Assembly: GCF_016900355.1 (NCBI RefSeq)
Contig: NZ_JACJKA010000016.1
Span: 1 to 64,000 of the forward strand
DNA: 64,000 bases
Source of the DNA: Bacteroides mediterraneensis
GTDB taxonomy: Bacteria > Bacteroidota > Bacteroidia > Bacteroidales > Bacteroidaceae
Reading direction: 5' to 3'
Position numbers and translations under genes: made by a program. The notes beneath the pieces were generated by a model. That model was not told the DNA's origin, searched no databases, and was given only the letters and a program-made list of their open reading frames with translations. This document shows, one piece after another, positions 51,317 to 61,946 of this stretch. Position 1 is the stretch's first letter. Each line of letters opens with the position of its first letter.

Positions 51317-52122
51317 TGAGTTGTTATGTAAAAAATATAATTGCTGATGATGATGTTATATCAGATATCAAGGCATTAATCCCTGAAGCTGCCGTGAGGA
51401 GACGAATGTCTCGTATCTTAAAAATGGCTGTTACAACTGCTGTAGAATGTTGTGGCAATATTGATAATATTAAAGAAATTGACAGCATAGTAACAGCAAC
51501 CGGATACGGATGTTTGGCAGACAGCGAAAGATTCCTGAGAAATGTAATAGAGAATAATGAGGAGCTATTAAATCCGACACCCTTTATCCAATCTACATTT
51601 AACACGGTAGGAGGCCAAATTGCCTTACTTTCAAAGAACCATTGTGAGAATATTACATATGTAAACAGATCTCACAGTTTTGAGGATGCATTACTAGATG
51701 CATATTTGCAGATAGGCATTGAGGGAAAAGAAAGAATATTACTAGGAACTTTTGATGAAATAACTGAAAGTTCCAACAATATATTAGAACGACTAGGGGC
51801 TTTTCATAAGGGACAAAAGAATGGAGAAGGTGCTATTTTCATGGAATTGACATCAAATTATACAGAGGCATGTAAAATAAAAATTGAGCACATTGAGTTT
51901 TCAAGTAATGTACTCAGTCAGGATGAATGTATCAATCGATATGCCAAATCTAAAGAAGAAAAAATCGTCTATAACAATTTTACGGAATATGGTATTTATC
52001 CAACTGTTTCTGCACGAATATTCTATGAGTTCACCAAGGATTTGGAGAGAGATGAAGAAATGATATTTTGCAATAATTATCTTGGTATGAGTTCCTCAAT
52101 AATTATAGTGAAAGGAGTGTAA
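51316..52122 (+). CDS. Ketosynthase-like protein lacking the Cys (chain-length-factor-like)
   Basis: 268 residues. The fold markers of the N-terminal half of a ketosynthase are recognisable (SIVTATGYGCLADSERFLRN, PFIQSTFNTVGGQIALLSKN, RSHSFEDALLDAYLQIG). The nucleophile elbow has Gln-Ser-Thr-Phe-Asn-Thr in place of the active Cys. It resembles the short ketoacyl-synthase-like partners of aryl polyene clusters. It is most likely a non-catalytic partner of ketosynthase 3. Confidence 0.75.
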   Translation: MSCYVKNIIADDDVISDIKALIPEAAVRRRMSRILKMAVTTAVECCGNIDNIKEIDSIVTATGYGCLADSERFLRNVIENNEELLNPTPFIQSTFNTVGGQIALLSKNHCENITYVNRSHSFEDALLDAYLQIGIEGKERILLGTFDEITESSNNILERLGAFHKGQKNGEGAIFMELTSNYTEACKIKIEHIEFSSNVLSQDECINRYAKSKEEKIVYNNFTEYGIYPTVSARIFYEFTKDLERDEEMIFCNNYLGMSSSIIIVKGV

Positions 52123-52123
52123 T

Positions 52124-52807
52124 ATGCTTATTATAATAATTTCCTTTATCTTGCTATTCTTTGTATGGGCTTCCGCTGATATAAGAAGTGGAATATACTT
52201 AAGATGTATTTGTAGAGGGAGTAGTGTGGAGAAAGCAGTAGCATTAACATTCGATGATGGACCAGATCCTATTCATACCCCCAGAATACTTAATATACTT
52301 GAAGAGAATAATATTAAAGCAACTTTCTTCCTTATCGGTTCAAAGATTGAAACATATCCAGAACTAGTAAAGAGGATTTATGAGGAAGGGCATATAATAG
52401 GAAATCATACCTTTTCTCATTCTCCATCATATACTCTTTGGAATAGTAACAAAATTTATGAAGATATACGGAAGACAAATGATATTATATATAAAATAAC
52501 AGGTAAGTTTCCGTTTTTTTTTAGACCACCATTCGGAGTTACCAATCCGCTTATACGAAGAGCAGTAAACAATGGATTTGTATGCATAGGATGGAATATA
52601 CGCTCATATGATACATTAAAGTTTTTAAAGCGTACTTCTATAAGCAAGAGAATAATACGCAATATAAAGAGTGGTGATATCGTTCTACTACATGATAACA
52701 GAGAAGGATCTGATATACTTCTGGAATCAGTTATAGAAGGAATTAAAAAGAAAGGTATTGAAATAGTGCCACTAAATAGACTTATAAATAAAAATGCTTA
52801 TGAATAG
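52124..52807 (+). CDS. Membrane-anchored polysaccharide deacetylase (NodB domain)
   Basis: 227 residues. An N-terminal membrane helix is followed by the NodB domain: LTFDDGPDP (metal Asp pair), HTFSH (His-x3-His), FFRPPFG and LLHD near the C-terminus. All metal ligands are present. It would remove acetyl groups from an amino sugar, perhaps the sugar attached by the glycosyltransferase downstream. Confidence 0.88.
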   Translation: MLIIIISFILLFFVWASADIRSGIYLRCICRGSSVEKAVALTFDDGPDPIHTPRILNILEENNIKATFFLIGSKIETYPELVKRIYEEGHIIGNHTFSHSPSYTLWNSNKIYEDIRKTNDIIYKITGKFPFFFRPPFGVTNPLIRRAVNNGFVCIGWNIRSYDTLKFLKRTSISKRIIRNIKSGDIVLLHDNREGSDILLESVIEGIKKKGIEIVPLNRLINKNAYE

Positions 52808-53414
52808 AATAATATGTATTTTAATGTGCTTGGGCATGTTCTTGTCAGTAAATGCACAAGGAAACCAAGGAAATGATAAAGAATTTATAAATGAATTAGA
52901 AAGTAAGACATCCAAAATACAAACAATAACCTGTAAATTTACACAAACTCAATCTTTATCTGTTCTGTCAAATAAAGTGTCGAAAAAAGGTGTCTTCTAT
53001 TATCAAAGGCCAGAACAGATATTACTCTTGTTCAATGACGGAGACTATATAAAGATGACATCAGAAGATTTCCAGATGAAAAATGGAGACAAAATAAACG
53101 AGATGAAGGTAGAATCTAATCCAATGCTTCGTGAGCTGAAGAATATATTATCAGCTTGCATGACAGGAGAGGTAATGAATTCTACAAAAGATTTTAATCA
53201 TGAGTTGAAGAAAGAGGAACTTAAATATACAATTATAATGACGCCTAAAAAAAAGAGAGTAGCATCTAAAATAAAAGAGATTATGCTTGAATTTGACAGG
53301 CGAAATATGTGTCTTAATAAGATGAAAATGACACAACCTAATGGTGATTATACACTATATGAATTTTTGGATAAAGAATTTAACAAACAAATTAAACAGT
53401 TTGATAAACGATGA
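52794..53414 (+). CDS. LolA-like periplasmic lipid carrier
   Basis: 206 residues. A signal peptide (ends near VNAQG) is followed by a LolA-type half barrel: IQTITCKFTQTQSLSVLSNK, SKKGVFYYQRPEQILLLF, TPKKKRVASKIKEIMLEFDR. It probably ferries the lipid product across the periplasm to the outer membrane. It overlaps the deacetylase and ends in an ATGA overlap with the dehydratase. ATG 52800 is an alternative start. Confidence 0.88.
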   Translation: MLMNRIICILMCLGMFLSVNAQGNQGNDKEFINELESKTSKIQTITCKFTQTQSLSVLSNKVSKKGVFYYQRPEQILLLFNDGDYIKMTSEDFQMKNGDKINEMKVESNPMLRELKNILSACMTGEVMNSTKDFNHELKKEELKYTIIMTPKKKRVASKIKEIMLEFDRRNMCLNKMKMTQPNGDYTLYEFLDKEFNKQIKQFDKR

Positions 53415-53764
53415 ATTGGGAAAATAACTTCTACAGAATCAAACATGTTGTTGAAGGAGAGAATGGATTTAAGTGTACTGTTGAAATAATGGAGAAACAC
53501 CCTATATATGAGGGGCATTTTCCGTTTGAACCCATCGTTCCTGGAGTCTGTACTTTGGCTATTATAAGAAGCTGCTTAAGTGTTTATTCTGATAAGAATA
53601 TATCTTTCAGTAAAATAAAGGAGTGCAAGTTTATATCAGTTATTAAGCCAAAAGCAGGGCTTTTAATATCAATAGACATTACATTTTTAAAAGAAGATAC
53701 AATATCAGCTATAGTATATAATAACAACAATACAGTCTTAAAACTAAAAGCAACAATCAAATAA
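53411..53764 (+). CDS. FabZ-like hotdog dehydratase 2
   Basis: 117 residues. HPIYEGHFPFEPIVPGVCTL contains the FabZ signature with His36 (EGHFP) and the Pro-Gly turn. It dehydrates 3-hydroxyacyl-ACP to the 2-enoyl form. No enoyl reductase is encoded in the operon, so double bonds would accumulate, giving a polyene. Confidence 0.88.
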   Translation: MNWENNFYRIKHVVEGENGFKCTVEIMEKHPIYEGHFPFEPIVPGVCTLAIIRSCLSVYSDKNISFSKIKECKFISVIKPKAGLLISIDITFLKEDTISAIVYNNNNTVLKLKATIK

Positions 53765-53771
53765 TATAAAT

Positions 53772-54941
53772 ATGGAATATACTGTATATAAGGACCGGTT
53801 AAAGCAGTTAAAGTGTGCTGTTATAATACCTACTTATAATAATGAGAAGACTATAAAGAAAGTTGTTGACAGTGTTAGGGATTACTGTGATGATGTTATT
53901 GTTGTCAATGATGGTTCTACAGATCATACATCTGCAATACTCGGTGAGTATTCCGGAATACAGTATATCTCATATAAAGAAAATAAAGGGAAAGGATATG
54001 CCTTATTAACTGGTCTGAGATATGCTACAGAGAAAGGATTTGATTATGCTATCACTTTGGATTCTGATGGCCAACACTTTGCAGATGATATCCCAACCTT
54101 TATAGATAGAATTGAGAAAAAGCCTGGAAGCATTCTGATAGGGGCTAGAAACCTAAGGGCAGATAATATGCCTGGCAAGAATACATTCGCCAATAAATTT
54201 TCTAATTTCTGGTATAAGATAGAAACAGGAAATACACTTCAGGACACACAGTCCGGTTTCAGATTATATCCATTAAAATTGATAAAAGGAATACATTTAC
54301 TGACGCGTAAATATGAATTTGAGGTAGAGATTATTGTACGAGCAGCATGGAAAGGCATTAACGTTGAAAATGTACCTATCAATGTTTACTATCCACCTAA
54401 AGAAGAAAGAGTTTCCCATTTTAGGCCATTAAGAGACTTTACTAGAATTAGTATATTGAATACTTTTCTGGTCATTTATGCATTGCTTTTCTACTATCCT
54501 TGGAAATGCTTGAAGTTTCTGACAAAAGAGAATATAAAGAAAGTTATTAAAGAGCAGATTATAAATAATAAGGAAAGCAATATGAGATTATCCATGTCAA
54601 TCGGCTGGGGTATTTTCTGCGGTATAATACCGATATGGGGCTATCAGATGATATTTGCTGCAATATCAGCTCATATCTTCAAACTAAATAAGGTTATAGC
54701 ACTAATGTTTTCGAATATAAGCATACCACCTATGATACCTTTCATCCTATATGGAAGTATGAAAATAGGATATGTCATTTATCCTTCAGATACAAAAATA
54801 TCTTTTGATAACATTACATTCGAGAGTGCCTATACATCCTTATTTCAATATATTGTAGGAAGTATATTATTGGCTATCGTATCAGGATTAGCACTTTTCA
54901 TTTTGAGTTACTTAGTTTTGGCAATAATAAGAAAAAAATAG
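53772..54941 (+). CDS. Family 2 glycosyltransferase fused to a DUF2062 membrane domain
   Basis: 389 residues. The GT2 domain has VVNDGSTDH (about 44-52) and TLDSDGQHFADD (metal-binding DxD). The C-terminal DUF2062 domain with three membrane helices (about 270-385) includes GWGIFCGIIPIWGYQ. The same fusion is known in aryl polyene clusters. It may add a sugar, or a sugar-phosphate carrier, to the lipid. Confidence 0.9.
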   Translation: MEYTVYKDRLKQLKCAVIIPTYNNEKTIKKVVDSVRDYCDDVIVVNDGSTDHTSAILGEYSGIQYISYKENKGKGYALLTGLRYATEKGFDYAITLDSDGQHFADDIPTFIDRIEKKPGSILIGARNLRADNMPGKNTFANKFSNFWYKIETGNTLQDTQSGFRLYPLKLIKGIHLLTRKYEFEVEIIVRAAWKGINVENVPINVYYPPKEERVSHFRPLRDFTRISILNTFLVIYALLFYYPWKCLKFLTKENIKKVIKEQIINNKESNMRLSMSIGWGIFCGIIPIWGYQMIFAAISAHIFKLNKVIALMFSNISIPPMIPFILYGSMKIGYVIYPSDTKISFDNITFESAYTSLFQYIVGSILLAIVSGLALFILSYLVLAIIRKK

Positions 54942-54946
54942 AACGC

Positions 54947-57900
54947 ATGTATAATATATTCATTCATATATATGACTGGTTTGAGAAACGACGTATTCTT
55001 CTTTATATTCTATTAATTCTTATAATTGGGGCAAGTGGTTTTTATGCTTCACAAATAAAGCTGCAAGAGAATATCTCCAGTTTTTTTGATGATGGGGATA
55101 AAAATGATAGCAACATTCTAGAGAACTTCAGACTAAAGGACAGAATACTGGTTATGGTTTCCGGTTCGGAACCTGATGAAATGGTTGAAACGGCTTCATC
55201 CTTTTCAGACAGCATACAGCCTCTTATTAGTAGGGGACTGGTTAATGCAGTAATAACTGGTGTGAATCAGGAAATAATAAATAACAGCTCAGATTTTATT
55301 TACAAATACCTGCCTATCTTTCTTGAAGAGAATGATTATATCCGAATAGAGAATGATTTAGCGGACAGTTGTATAGAAAAATCCTTGAACCGATATTACA
55401 CCTTGCTGACATCCCCATCTGGCTTTGCTTTAAGTGATATTCTGCACAAAGATCCCCTTAATCTTGGGACTCATATGTTGAAAAAGTTTGAGCGATTCAG
55501 TGTTGATTTCGATTACGAGATTTACGATGATTATATCTTTAATAAAGATATGACGACACTATATATGTATTTGGAGCCTACAAAAAGTATGACGAATACA
55601 GGTGAAAATGAGGAACTCGTAAGAGAACTTGAAAAAAAATGCAATCAACTTTCAAATGACCAGATTAAAGTTGAATGTATAGGAGGGCCAATAGTAGCAG
55701 TGGGAAATGCAAGACAGATAAAGAATGATACAGTACTAACTTTATCTCTTGCATTTATAATAATTCTCCCTTTACTTTATCTGAGTTTCAGAAATAAATT
55801 AAGTCTTTTATTCATTATATTGCCACCAATTTTTGGAGCAATATTAGCACTGGCCATTATATCTGTAACGAAAAGTTCTATATCTGCAATAGCAATTGGA
55901 GCAGGAGCTGTTGTATTAGGTATTTCATTAAGTTACTCCATACATATAATATCACATAACAATCATATTAAAAATCCAAGAGATATTATAAGGGATTTGG
56001 CTTATCCTCTTACTGTAGGTTGTTTTACAACCATAGGAGCATTTATAGCTTTAATGTTCACAGATTCGTCTTTACTGCAAGACATGGGGCTTTTTGCATC
56101 ATTAACGCTTATTGGAACAACTGTATTCAGTCTGGTCTTTTTACCGCATTTCCTTAGATTTAACAATAATAATAAAACCAGTAAGCTATTAAAAGGAATT
56201 GAAAAATATAATGGTTATGCTTTCGAGAAAAACAGATATATAATAATCGGGGTTGCTGTTGCCACAATTATATGCCTTTTTCATTACAACAAGGTAGAAT
56301 TTGACAGTGATATGTCTTCTATCAATTTTGAAAGCCCTTCCATCAAGGAAGCAGAAAAAAAAGCCACATCTATATTGGGAGACAGCAAACAACAAATATA
56401 TATCGTAACAAGTGGAAATGATCATAAAGAAGTAATAAAAGCATATACACAACTTCATGAGCTGTATGAATCCTTAAAGAACGAGGACTGCATAGATAAA
56501 TATACAGATATAAAGGACTTCATCATTGATGATGAAGTTCAAAGGGCTCGTATATCTAAATGGTCACAATTTTGGGAAAAGAGAGCCGATGAGAGTATGA
56601 CCAAGGTCATCAAAGCTGGAGAGTCATTCGGTTTTAATGAGACTGCTTTCGATGAACTAAAGAAAACCCTGAGTCAACATTATGAAGTTTGTGATTATAA
56701 TATGCATGATTGCGGCAAATCAATACTTGACGATTGGATATATACATCTTCTTCATCTCTTACTTTGATAAGTAAAATTTCTATACAACAGAAAAATAAG
56801 GACAAAGTTTATAAGGAAATAAGCAATATTGAAAATACAACAATTATTGACAGGGCATATTTTTCTTCTAAAATGATAGAAACAACTAGTAATGATTTTA
56901 ATTTTATACTACTGGTAACATCATTTTTAGTATTCTTTACCTTACTCGTTACTTACGGAAGAATAGAAATAGCCATACTTACATTCTTACCTATGTGCAT
57001 AAGCTGGATAATAATATTAGGTATCATGTCCTTATTAAATATAAAGTTTAATATAGTAAATATCATATTGGCAACATTTATCTTTGGTATAGGAGATGAT
57101 TTCAGTATATTCACTATGGATGGTTTGCTGAACAAGTATAAGAATGGAAGCAAACTATTCGAGGCTCATAAGTCTGCTATATTCTTCTCGGCACTGACTA
57201 CTGTCATAGGAATGGGGGTTCTTGTTTTTGCAAAGCATCCAGCTCTTCAATCAATTGGTGCAATTTCAGTCCTTGGTTTGTGTATAGTTGTTATTGTTTC
57301 TTATACAGTCCAACCGTATTTATTTAATTTACTGATTTTAAGACCAACTCAACGAGGAGGACAACCTTACACTATATTATCATGCATTAATACTATATAT
57401 GCGTTCTTGTATTTTACAATAGGATGTATAGTCCTTAATGCAATTTATGTTCTCCTTAAATTTACATTTATTAGTGATAAACGCAAGCGGAGTGTATTCC
57501 ATTATATAATCTATTATTTTATTAAGATATTCCTTAAGTCAATGTATATGGTGAATACGAAATACCAGAATATTAAGGAAATTGACTTTAACAAACCTTC
57601 TGTAATAATATCAAACCACCAATCATTTGTAGATATATTGATACTTCTATCTCTATCACCAAAGATTGTCATGGTAACTAAAGGATGGGTATGGAAATCA
57701 CCGGTATTTGGCCGTATTGTCCAATATGCAGGTTTCTATACGATAGAAGAAGGTTATGAAAAACTGGTTGATTCTTTATATCCTCTAGTTAAAGAAGGCT
57801 ACTCTATTGTTGTTTTCCCGGAAGGAACACGTTCCGACGATTGTGAAATAAAGCGTTTCCATAAGGGTGCTTTCTATTTGGCAGAGAAACTTCAATTAGA

Positions 57901-58762
57901 GATAAAACCTTTGGTAATTTACGGAACTGGGCTAATTTCCTCAAAAAAACAGCCGTTCTATATTAAAAAAGGAGAAATAATAGCCAAAGTTATCCCTAAT
58001 TCAACATATTCAGAATTATCAAGCAATACAACCTATCAGGAGAAAACCAAATATTACAGAAAACTATTCCTGCATGAATATGACACCCTTAAGGAACAAT
58101 ATAATAGGGCAACAAACAATTATTATAAAAAACTGCTTATAAAGAACTATATATACAAAGGCCCTGTTTTGGAATGGTATATGAGAATTAAATGTAAGAT
58201 GGATGGATATTATAACTTTTGGGATAGGAAACTGCCACGTGAAGCAAGGATAGTCGATGTTGGATGTGGATATGGACAGTTATGTTTCATGTTGGGACTT
58301 CTTTCTCCCAAACGTGAAATAATAGGTATCGACTACGATTCAGACAAGATAGAACTGGCAAATAATAGTTTCCTAGCAAACGGTAAAATCCGTTTTAGCC
58401 AAGGTAATATGCAGGATATTATATTGCCGGAATCGGATGCTTTTATATTTAATGACTCATTGCATTACGTCACCCCATCATGTCAGGAAAGGATATTGTG
58501 CCATTGCGCTTCAAGACTCAATCCCAATGGAGTAATATTGATAAGGGAAGGAGATTCTTCGAAGAAGACTGAACATAAGACTATTATTAAATCAGAAATC
58601 TGGTCAACAAGAATAATAAAATTCAATAAGACAGAAGGTCCTCTAAATTTTATTTCTTCTGATTGGATCAGGCAATTCACCAAAAGGTACGATCTGAATT
58701 TAAAAATAGAACAATGTGATAGAAAAACCTCTCAAACTATATATATAATAACTAAACCATAA
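54947..58762 (+). CDS. MMPL/RND exporter fused to acyltransferase and methyltransferase
   Basis: 1271 residues, a three-part fusion. Residues 1 to about 830 form an MMPL lipid exporter: first helix 13-33, two large periplasmic loops, two six-helix bundles (about 260-400 and 650-800). Residues about 870-1060 form a PlsC-type acyltransferase with NHQSFVD (about 889) and FPEGTRSDD (about 955). Residues about 1075-1265 form a class I SAM methyltransferase with VDVGCGYGQL (about 1101). In related clusters these are separate genes. The fusion ties export to acylation at the inner membrane. Confidence 0.9.
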   Translation: MYNIFIHIYDWFEKRRILLYILLILIIGASGFYASQIKLQENISSFFDDGDKNDSNILENFRLKDRILVMVSGSEPDEMVETASSFSDSIQPLISRGLVNAVITGVNQEIINNSSDFIYKYLPIFLEENDYIRIENDLADSCIEKSLNRYYTLLTSPSGFALSDILHKDPLNLGTHMLKKFERFSVDFDYEIYDDYIFNKDMTTLYMYLEPTKSMTNTGENEELVRELEKKCNQLSNDQIKVECIGGPIVAVGNARQIKNDTVLTLSLAFIIILPLLYLSFRNKLSLLFIILPPIFGAILALAIISVTKSSISAIAIGAGAVVLGISLSYSIHIISHNNHIKNPRDIIRDLAYPLTVGCFTTIGAFIALMFTDSSLLQDMGLFASLTLIGTTVFSLVFLPHFLRFNNNNKTSKLLKGIEKYNGYAFEKNRYIIIGVAVATIICLFHYNKVEFDSDMSSINFESPSIKEAEKKATSILGDSKQQIYIVTSGNDHKEVIKAYTQLHELYESLKNEDCIDKYTDIKDFIIDDEVQRARISKWSQFWEKRADESMTKVIKAGESFGFNETAFDELKKTLSQHYEVCDYNMHDCGKSILDDWIYTSSSSLTLISKISIQQKNKDKVYKEISNIENTTIIDRAYFSSKMIETTSNDFNFILLVTSFLVFFTLLVTYGRIEIAILTFLPMCISWIIILGIMSLLNIKFNIVNIILATFIFGIGDDFSIFTMDGLLNKYKNGSKLFEAHKSAIFFSALTTVIGMGVLVFAKHPALQSIGAISVLGLCIVVIVSYTVQPYLFNLLILRPTQRGGQPYTILSCINTIYAFLYFTIGCIVLNAIYVLLKFTFISDKRKRSVFHYIIYYFIKIFLKSMYMVNTKYQNIKEIDFNKPSVIISNHQSFVDILILLSLSPKIVMVTKGWVWKSPVFGRIVQYAGFYTIEEGYEKLVDSLYPLVKEGYSIVVFPEGTRSDDCEIKRFHKGAFYLAEKLQLEIKPLVIYGTGLISSKKQPFYIKKGEIIAKVIPNSTYSELSSNTTYQEKTKYYRKLFLHEYDTLKEQYNRATNNYYKKLLIKNYIYKGPVLEWYMRIKCKMDGYYNFWDRKLPREARIVDVGCGYGQLCFMLGLLSPKREIIGIDYDSDKIELANNSFLANGKIRFSQGNMQDIILPESDAFIFNDSLHYVTPSCQERILCHCASRLNPNGVILIREGDSSKKTEHKTIIKSEIWSTRIIKFNKTEGPLNFISSDWIRQFTKRYDLNLKIEQCDRKTSQTIYIITKP

Positions 58763-58765
58763 ATA

Positions 58766-60259
58766 ATGGATAAATTCGATGTAGTCATAATAGGAGGAGG
58801 TCTAGGAGGACTTTCCTGTGGTGCGATACTAAGTAAAGAAGGTCTTAGTGTCTGTATTCTGGAACAACAAAAACATATAGGAGGATGTTTGCAGTCCTTT
58901 AAAAGGAAAGGTTATAGCCTTGATACAGGAATGCATTATGTAGGCAGCCTTTCAGAAGGAGACACTATGTATCAATATTTCAAATACTTTGGAATACTTG
59001 ACAAGATTAGATACCAGAAACTTGACACAGATGGTTTTGATGTGATAAATCTTGGTAAAGGAAAAGAATATAGTCATGCTATAGGTTATGACAGATTCAT
59101 AGATACTTTATCACAGAGTTTTCCAGAAGAGAGAGAAGCTATATCAGAGTATGTTTCTATACTGCAACGTATAGGAAAAAATATTAAGCCTGATATACTT
59201 AAGAAAGGGCATATATCAAGTGGTGGTGAGGAATATATGGGTATTTCAGCGTATCAGACTATAGATAAACTCTTTAAATCAGACTTGCTGAAGAATGTCA
59301 TAGCCGGTAATATACCATTGTATGGATATGATAAAAACAAGTCTTCATTGTATGAACATGGAATGATTCATAACTCAAATATAGAGGGGGCTTATAGATT
59401 TGTTGGAAATACGCAACACGTAGCCGATGCTTTTTGTGATGTTATAAAAGCAAATGGTGGACAGGTAATATGTGACTCAGAAGTAACAGGTATTGATGTT
59501 GAAGGAGGTAAAATAAATAGTGTGGAGATTAACAATGAAACAATCATTGAAACCAAAAATGTCATATCTGCCATTCATCCTGTATTAACCATGTCTCTAT
59601 TGAGGAATAACACGGTCATTAAAAAAGCATTTATGACTAGGGTAAATTCATTGGAGAACTCTTTCGGATTATTTACGACTTATCTTCTTTTAAAGCCAAA
59701 TACATTCAAGTATATAAATAGGAATTACTATCTGTACAATTCTCCTGATGTATGGAATAAGTTTGCTGATTATAAGTCTTGTAACATACCGGTTATATTG
59801 TTTTCATGCCAGAATAATGGGGACAGTGAGTATGCTTCAGTTATAACACTGATGACACCTATGGACTTCAGTTCATTATCAAAATGGGAAGATTCTAAAG
59901 TAGGGCAAAGACCAGCAGAATATATAGAATTCAAAGAGCGATATACAAACGCTATGATAGAATTTGTATCAAAATATTTCCACGGTCTAAAATCCTGTAT
60001 ACAGTATATATATTCAACGACTCCCTTAAGTTACAAGGATTATAACTCGATGCCGCAAGGCAGTGCATATGGAATAATTAAAGATTTTAACAATCCTATG
60101 ATAACCCATTTATCACCGAGGACAAAAATAAATAATTTATATTTGACAGGACAAAACCTGAATGTCCACGGATGTCTTGGAACAACAGTCTCGGCTGCTG
60201 TAACTTGTAGCGAAATCATAGGAAAGGAATATTTGGCAAAAAAAATTGGCAATGAATAA
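58766..60259 (+). CDS. Phytoene-desaturase-like FAD oxidoreductase
   Basis: 497 residues. An N-terminal dinucleotide fold GGGLGGLSCG (residues 10-19), LEQQKHIGGCLQSF, and a C-terminal FAD motif LYLTGQNLNVHGCLGTTVSA place it with CrtI/retinol-saturase-like enzymes. It would desaturate, saturate or isomerise the polyene chain, or oxidise the aryl head. It overlaps the next gene by 8 nt. Confidence 0.9.
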   Translation: MDKFDVVIIGGGLGGLSCGAILSKEGLSVCILEQQKHIGGCLQSFKRKGYSLDTGMHYVGSLSEGDTMYQYFKYFGILDKIRYQKLDTDGFDVINLGKGKEYSHAIGYDRFIDTLSQSFPEEREAISEYVSILQRIGKNIKPDILKKGHISSGGEEYMGISAYQTIDKLFKSDLLKNVIAGNIPLYGYDKNKSSLYEHGMIHNSNIEGAYRFVGNTQHVADAFCDVIKANGGQVICDSEVTGIDVEGGKINSVEINNETIIETKNVISAIHPVLTMSLLRNNTVIKKAFMTRVNSLENSFGLFTTYLLLKPNTFKYINRNYYLYNSPDVWNKFADYKSCNIPVILFSCQNNGDSEYASVITLMTPMDFSSLSKWEDSKVGQRPAEYIEFKERYTNAMIEFVSKYFHGLKSCIQYIYSTTPLSYKDYNSMPQGSAYGIIKDFNNPMITHLSPRTKINNLYLTGQNLNVHGCLGTTVSAAVTCSEIIGKEYLAKKIGNE

Positions 60260-61946
60260 AACAGGCGTATATAGTAAAGTATTAAAAAGGATAGTTTTTA
60301 CCATTATGGTGATTCTCCTTCTTACGGTTTTAATACCGGTAACAGTAGGTATATACTACTTTAACAAGGCTGATTTCAAATGCCCGAATGATAGTATATA
60401 TCCAGAGAAGTATCATGTTAAATCTGTAGGTGACTCTATAAAGTATATTGAGTATGACCTGTTGCATAGAAATAAATATGGATTATGGGAAGTGTATATA
60501 AGTGGTTCTCCTTTAGAAAGAGGAACAAAATATGGAGTATTAACAAAAGACTTACTGCAATATCAAGAGAATGTTTTTGTAGAGCAGATTAAAGAAATTA
60601 TACCATCTGACTTCTATTTCAGTTTCCTACATAAACTTATAGCTATATTCAATTGGGATATGGCCAGCTATATACCTGAGGAATATAGAAAAGAGATATA
60701 TGCAATCTCTCAATCATGTAGCCATGAATTTGACTCTTTTGGAACACCATATGAGAGGCAATTGAATTATCATGCTGCACATGATATAGGGCATACTATG
60801 CAGGAATATATGCTTGTTGGTTGTAGTTCATTTGCTACTTGGAATGAGAACACTTCTGATTCAACTTTACTGATAGGACGAAATTTTGACTTCTACGTAA
60901 ACGATAAATTTGCAAGAAACAAAATAATCCTCTTTATGGAACCAGAAAAGGGGTATAAGTTTGTTTCTGTATCTTGGCCTGGAATGATGGGAGTTGTATC
61001 CGGTATGAATGATAAAGGTCTCACTGTAACCATCAATGCAGCAAAGGGAGCAATACCGGTTACATCAGCAATGCCAATATCCTTACTGGTGAGAGAAATA
61101 CTACAGAATGCAAAAACAATAGAAGAGGCTTATCAGATAGCTCAGATCCATAAAACTTTTGTATCAGAATCGATACTTATAGGTTCTGCTATTGACAGAA
61201 GTGCCGCAATTATAGAGAAGACGCCAAGCAAAACGTCACTTTATAAAGAATCTGATAATGAAATAATTTGTACGAATCATTTTCAATCTAAAGAGTTTAT
61301 GAATGATTCCTACAATATAGAAAATATCAACAATTCAGACAGCAAATACAGATATGATAGGATTTCTGAACTAATAAGAGAATCAATACCATTGTCTCCA
61401 GATAAGGTCGCCACAATTTTGAGAGACAGAAGAGGTTTAAACAATAAAGATATTGGACTGACCAATCAGAAATCTATTAATCAATCAATAGCACACCATT
61501 CTGTAATCTTTAAACCGGAAGAATTAAAGATATGGGTATCAACAGAACCGTGGCAAAGTGGTGCATTCTTATGTTACGATTTAAAAGAGATCTTCGACAA
61601 CCCTAATAGACTTGTTGAGAGTAATGACAAGCAGCTAACGATTCCTGCTGATACTTTATTTTTAGAAAACGATTACCAGAATATATTGGACTATAGAAAG
61701 CAATTTAAGAAAATCAGGGAAAGTATAAATAGCGGGTTGGCAATCCCTGTTCAGGAGATACATAGTTTTATAGAGCTTAATCCAAATTATTATGAGGTCT
61801 ACAATATTATTGGAGATTACTATAATGAAATTAACGATATTAGAAAAGCGGTAGAATATTGGAAAAAATCTCTTGATTGTGAGATACCCTCTGTTTATGA
61901 ATCAAATAAAATAAGAAATAAAATAAAAGATTATGATAAAGAATAG
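60252..61946 (+). CDS. C45-family (acyl-CoA:6-APA acyltransferase-like) NTN hydrolase
   Basis: 564 residues from the ATG at 60252. An N-terminal membrane helix (about 13-35) anchors it, facing the periplasm. An NTN-hydrolase domain has nucleophile Cys191 (LVGCSSFATW), GRNFDFYV, and GVVSGMNDKGLTVTINA. The C-terminal part (about 490-560) is TPR-like (IGDYYNEINDIRKAVEYWKK). It may form or cleave an amide or ester bond during product attachment. It overlaps the PaaK-like gene by 14 nt. Confidence 0.85.
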   Translation: MNKTGVYSKVLKRIVFTIMVILLLTVLIPVTVGIYYFNKADFKCPNDSIYPEKYHVKSVGDSIKYIEYDLLHRNKYGLWEVYISGSPLERGTKYGVLTKDLLQYQENVFVEQIKEIIPSDFYFSFLHKLIAIFNWDMASYIPEEYRKEIYAISQSCSHEFDSFGTPYERQLNYHAAHDIGHTMQEYMLVGCSSFATWNENTSDSTLLIGRNFDFYVNDKFARNKIILFMEPEKGYKFVSVSWPGMMGVVSGMNDKGLTVTINAAKGAIPVTSAMPISLLVREILQNAKTIEEAYQIAQIHKTFVSESILIGSAIDRSAAIIEKTPSKTSLYKESDNEIICTNHFQSKEFMNDSYNIENINNSDSKYRYDRISELIRESIPLSPDKVATILRDRRGLNNKDIGLTNQKSINQSIAHHSVIFKPEELKIWVSTEPWQSGAFLCYDLKEIFDNPNRLVESNDKQLTIPADTLFLENDYQNILDYRKQFKKIRESINSGLAIPVQEIHSFIELNPNYYEVYNIIGDYYNEINDIRKAVEYWKKSLDCEIPSVYESNKIRNKIKDYDKE

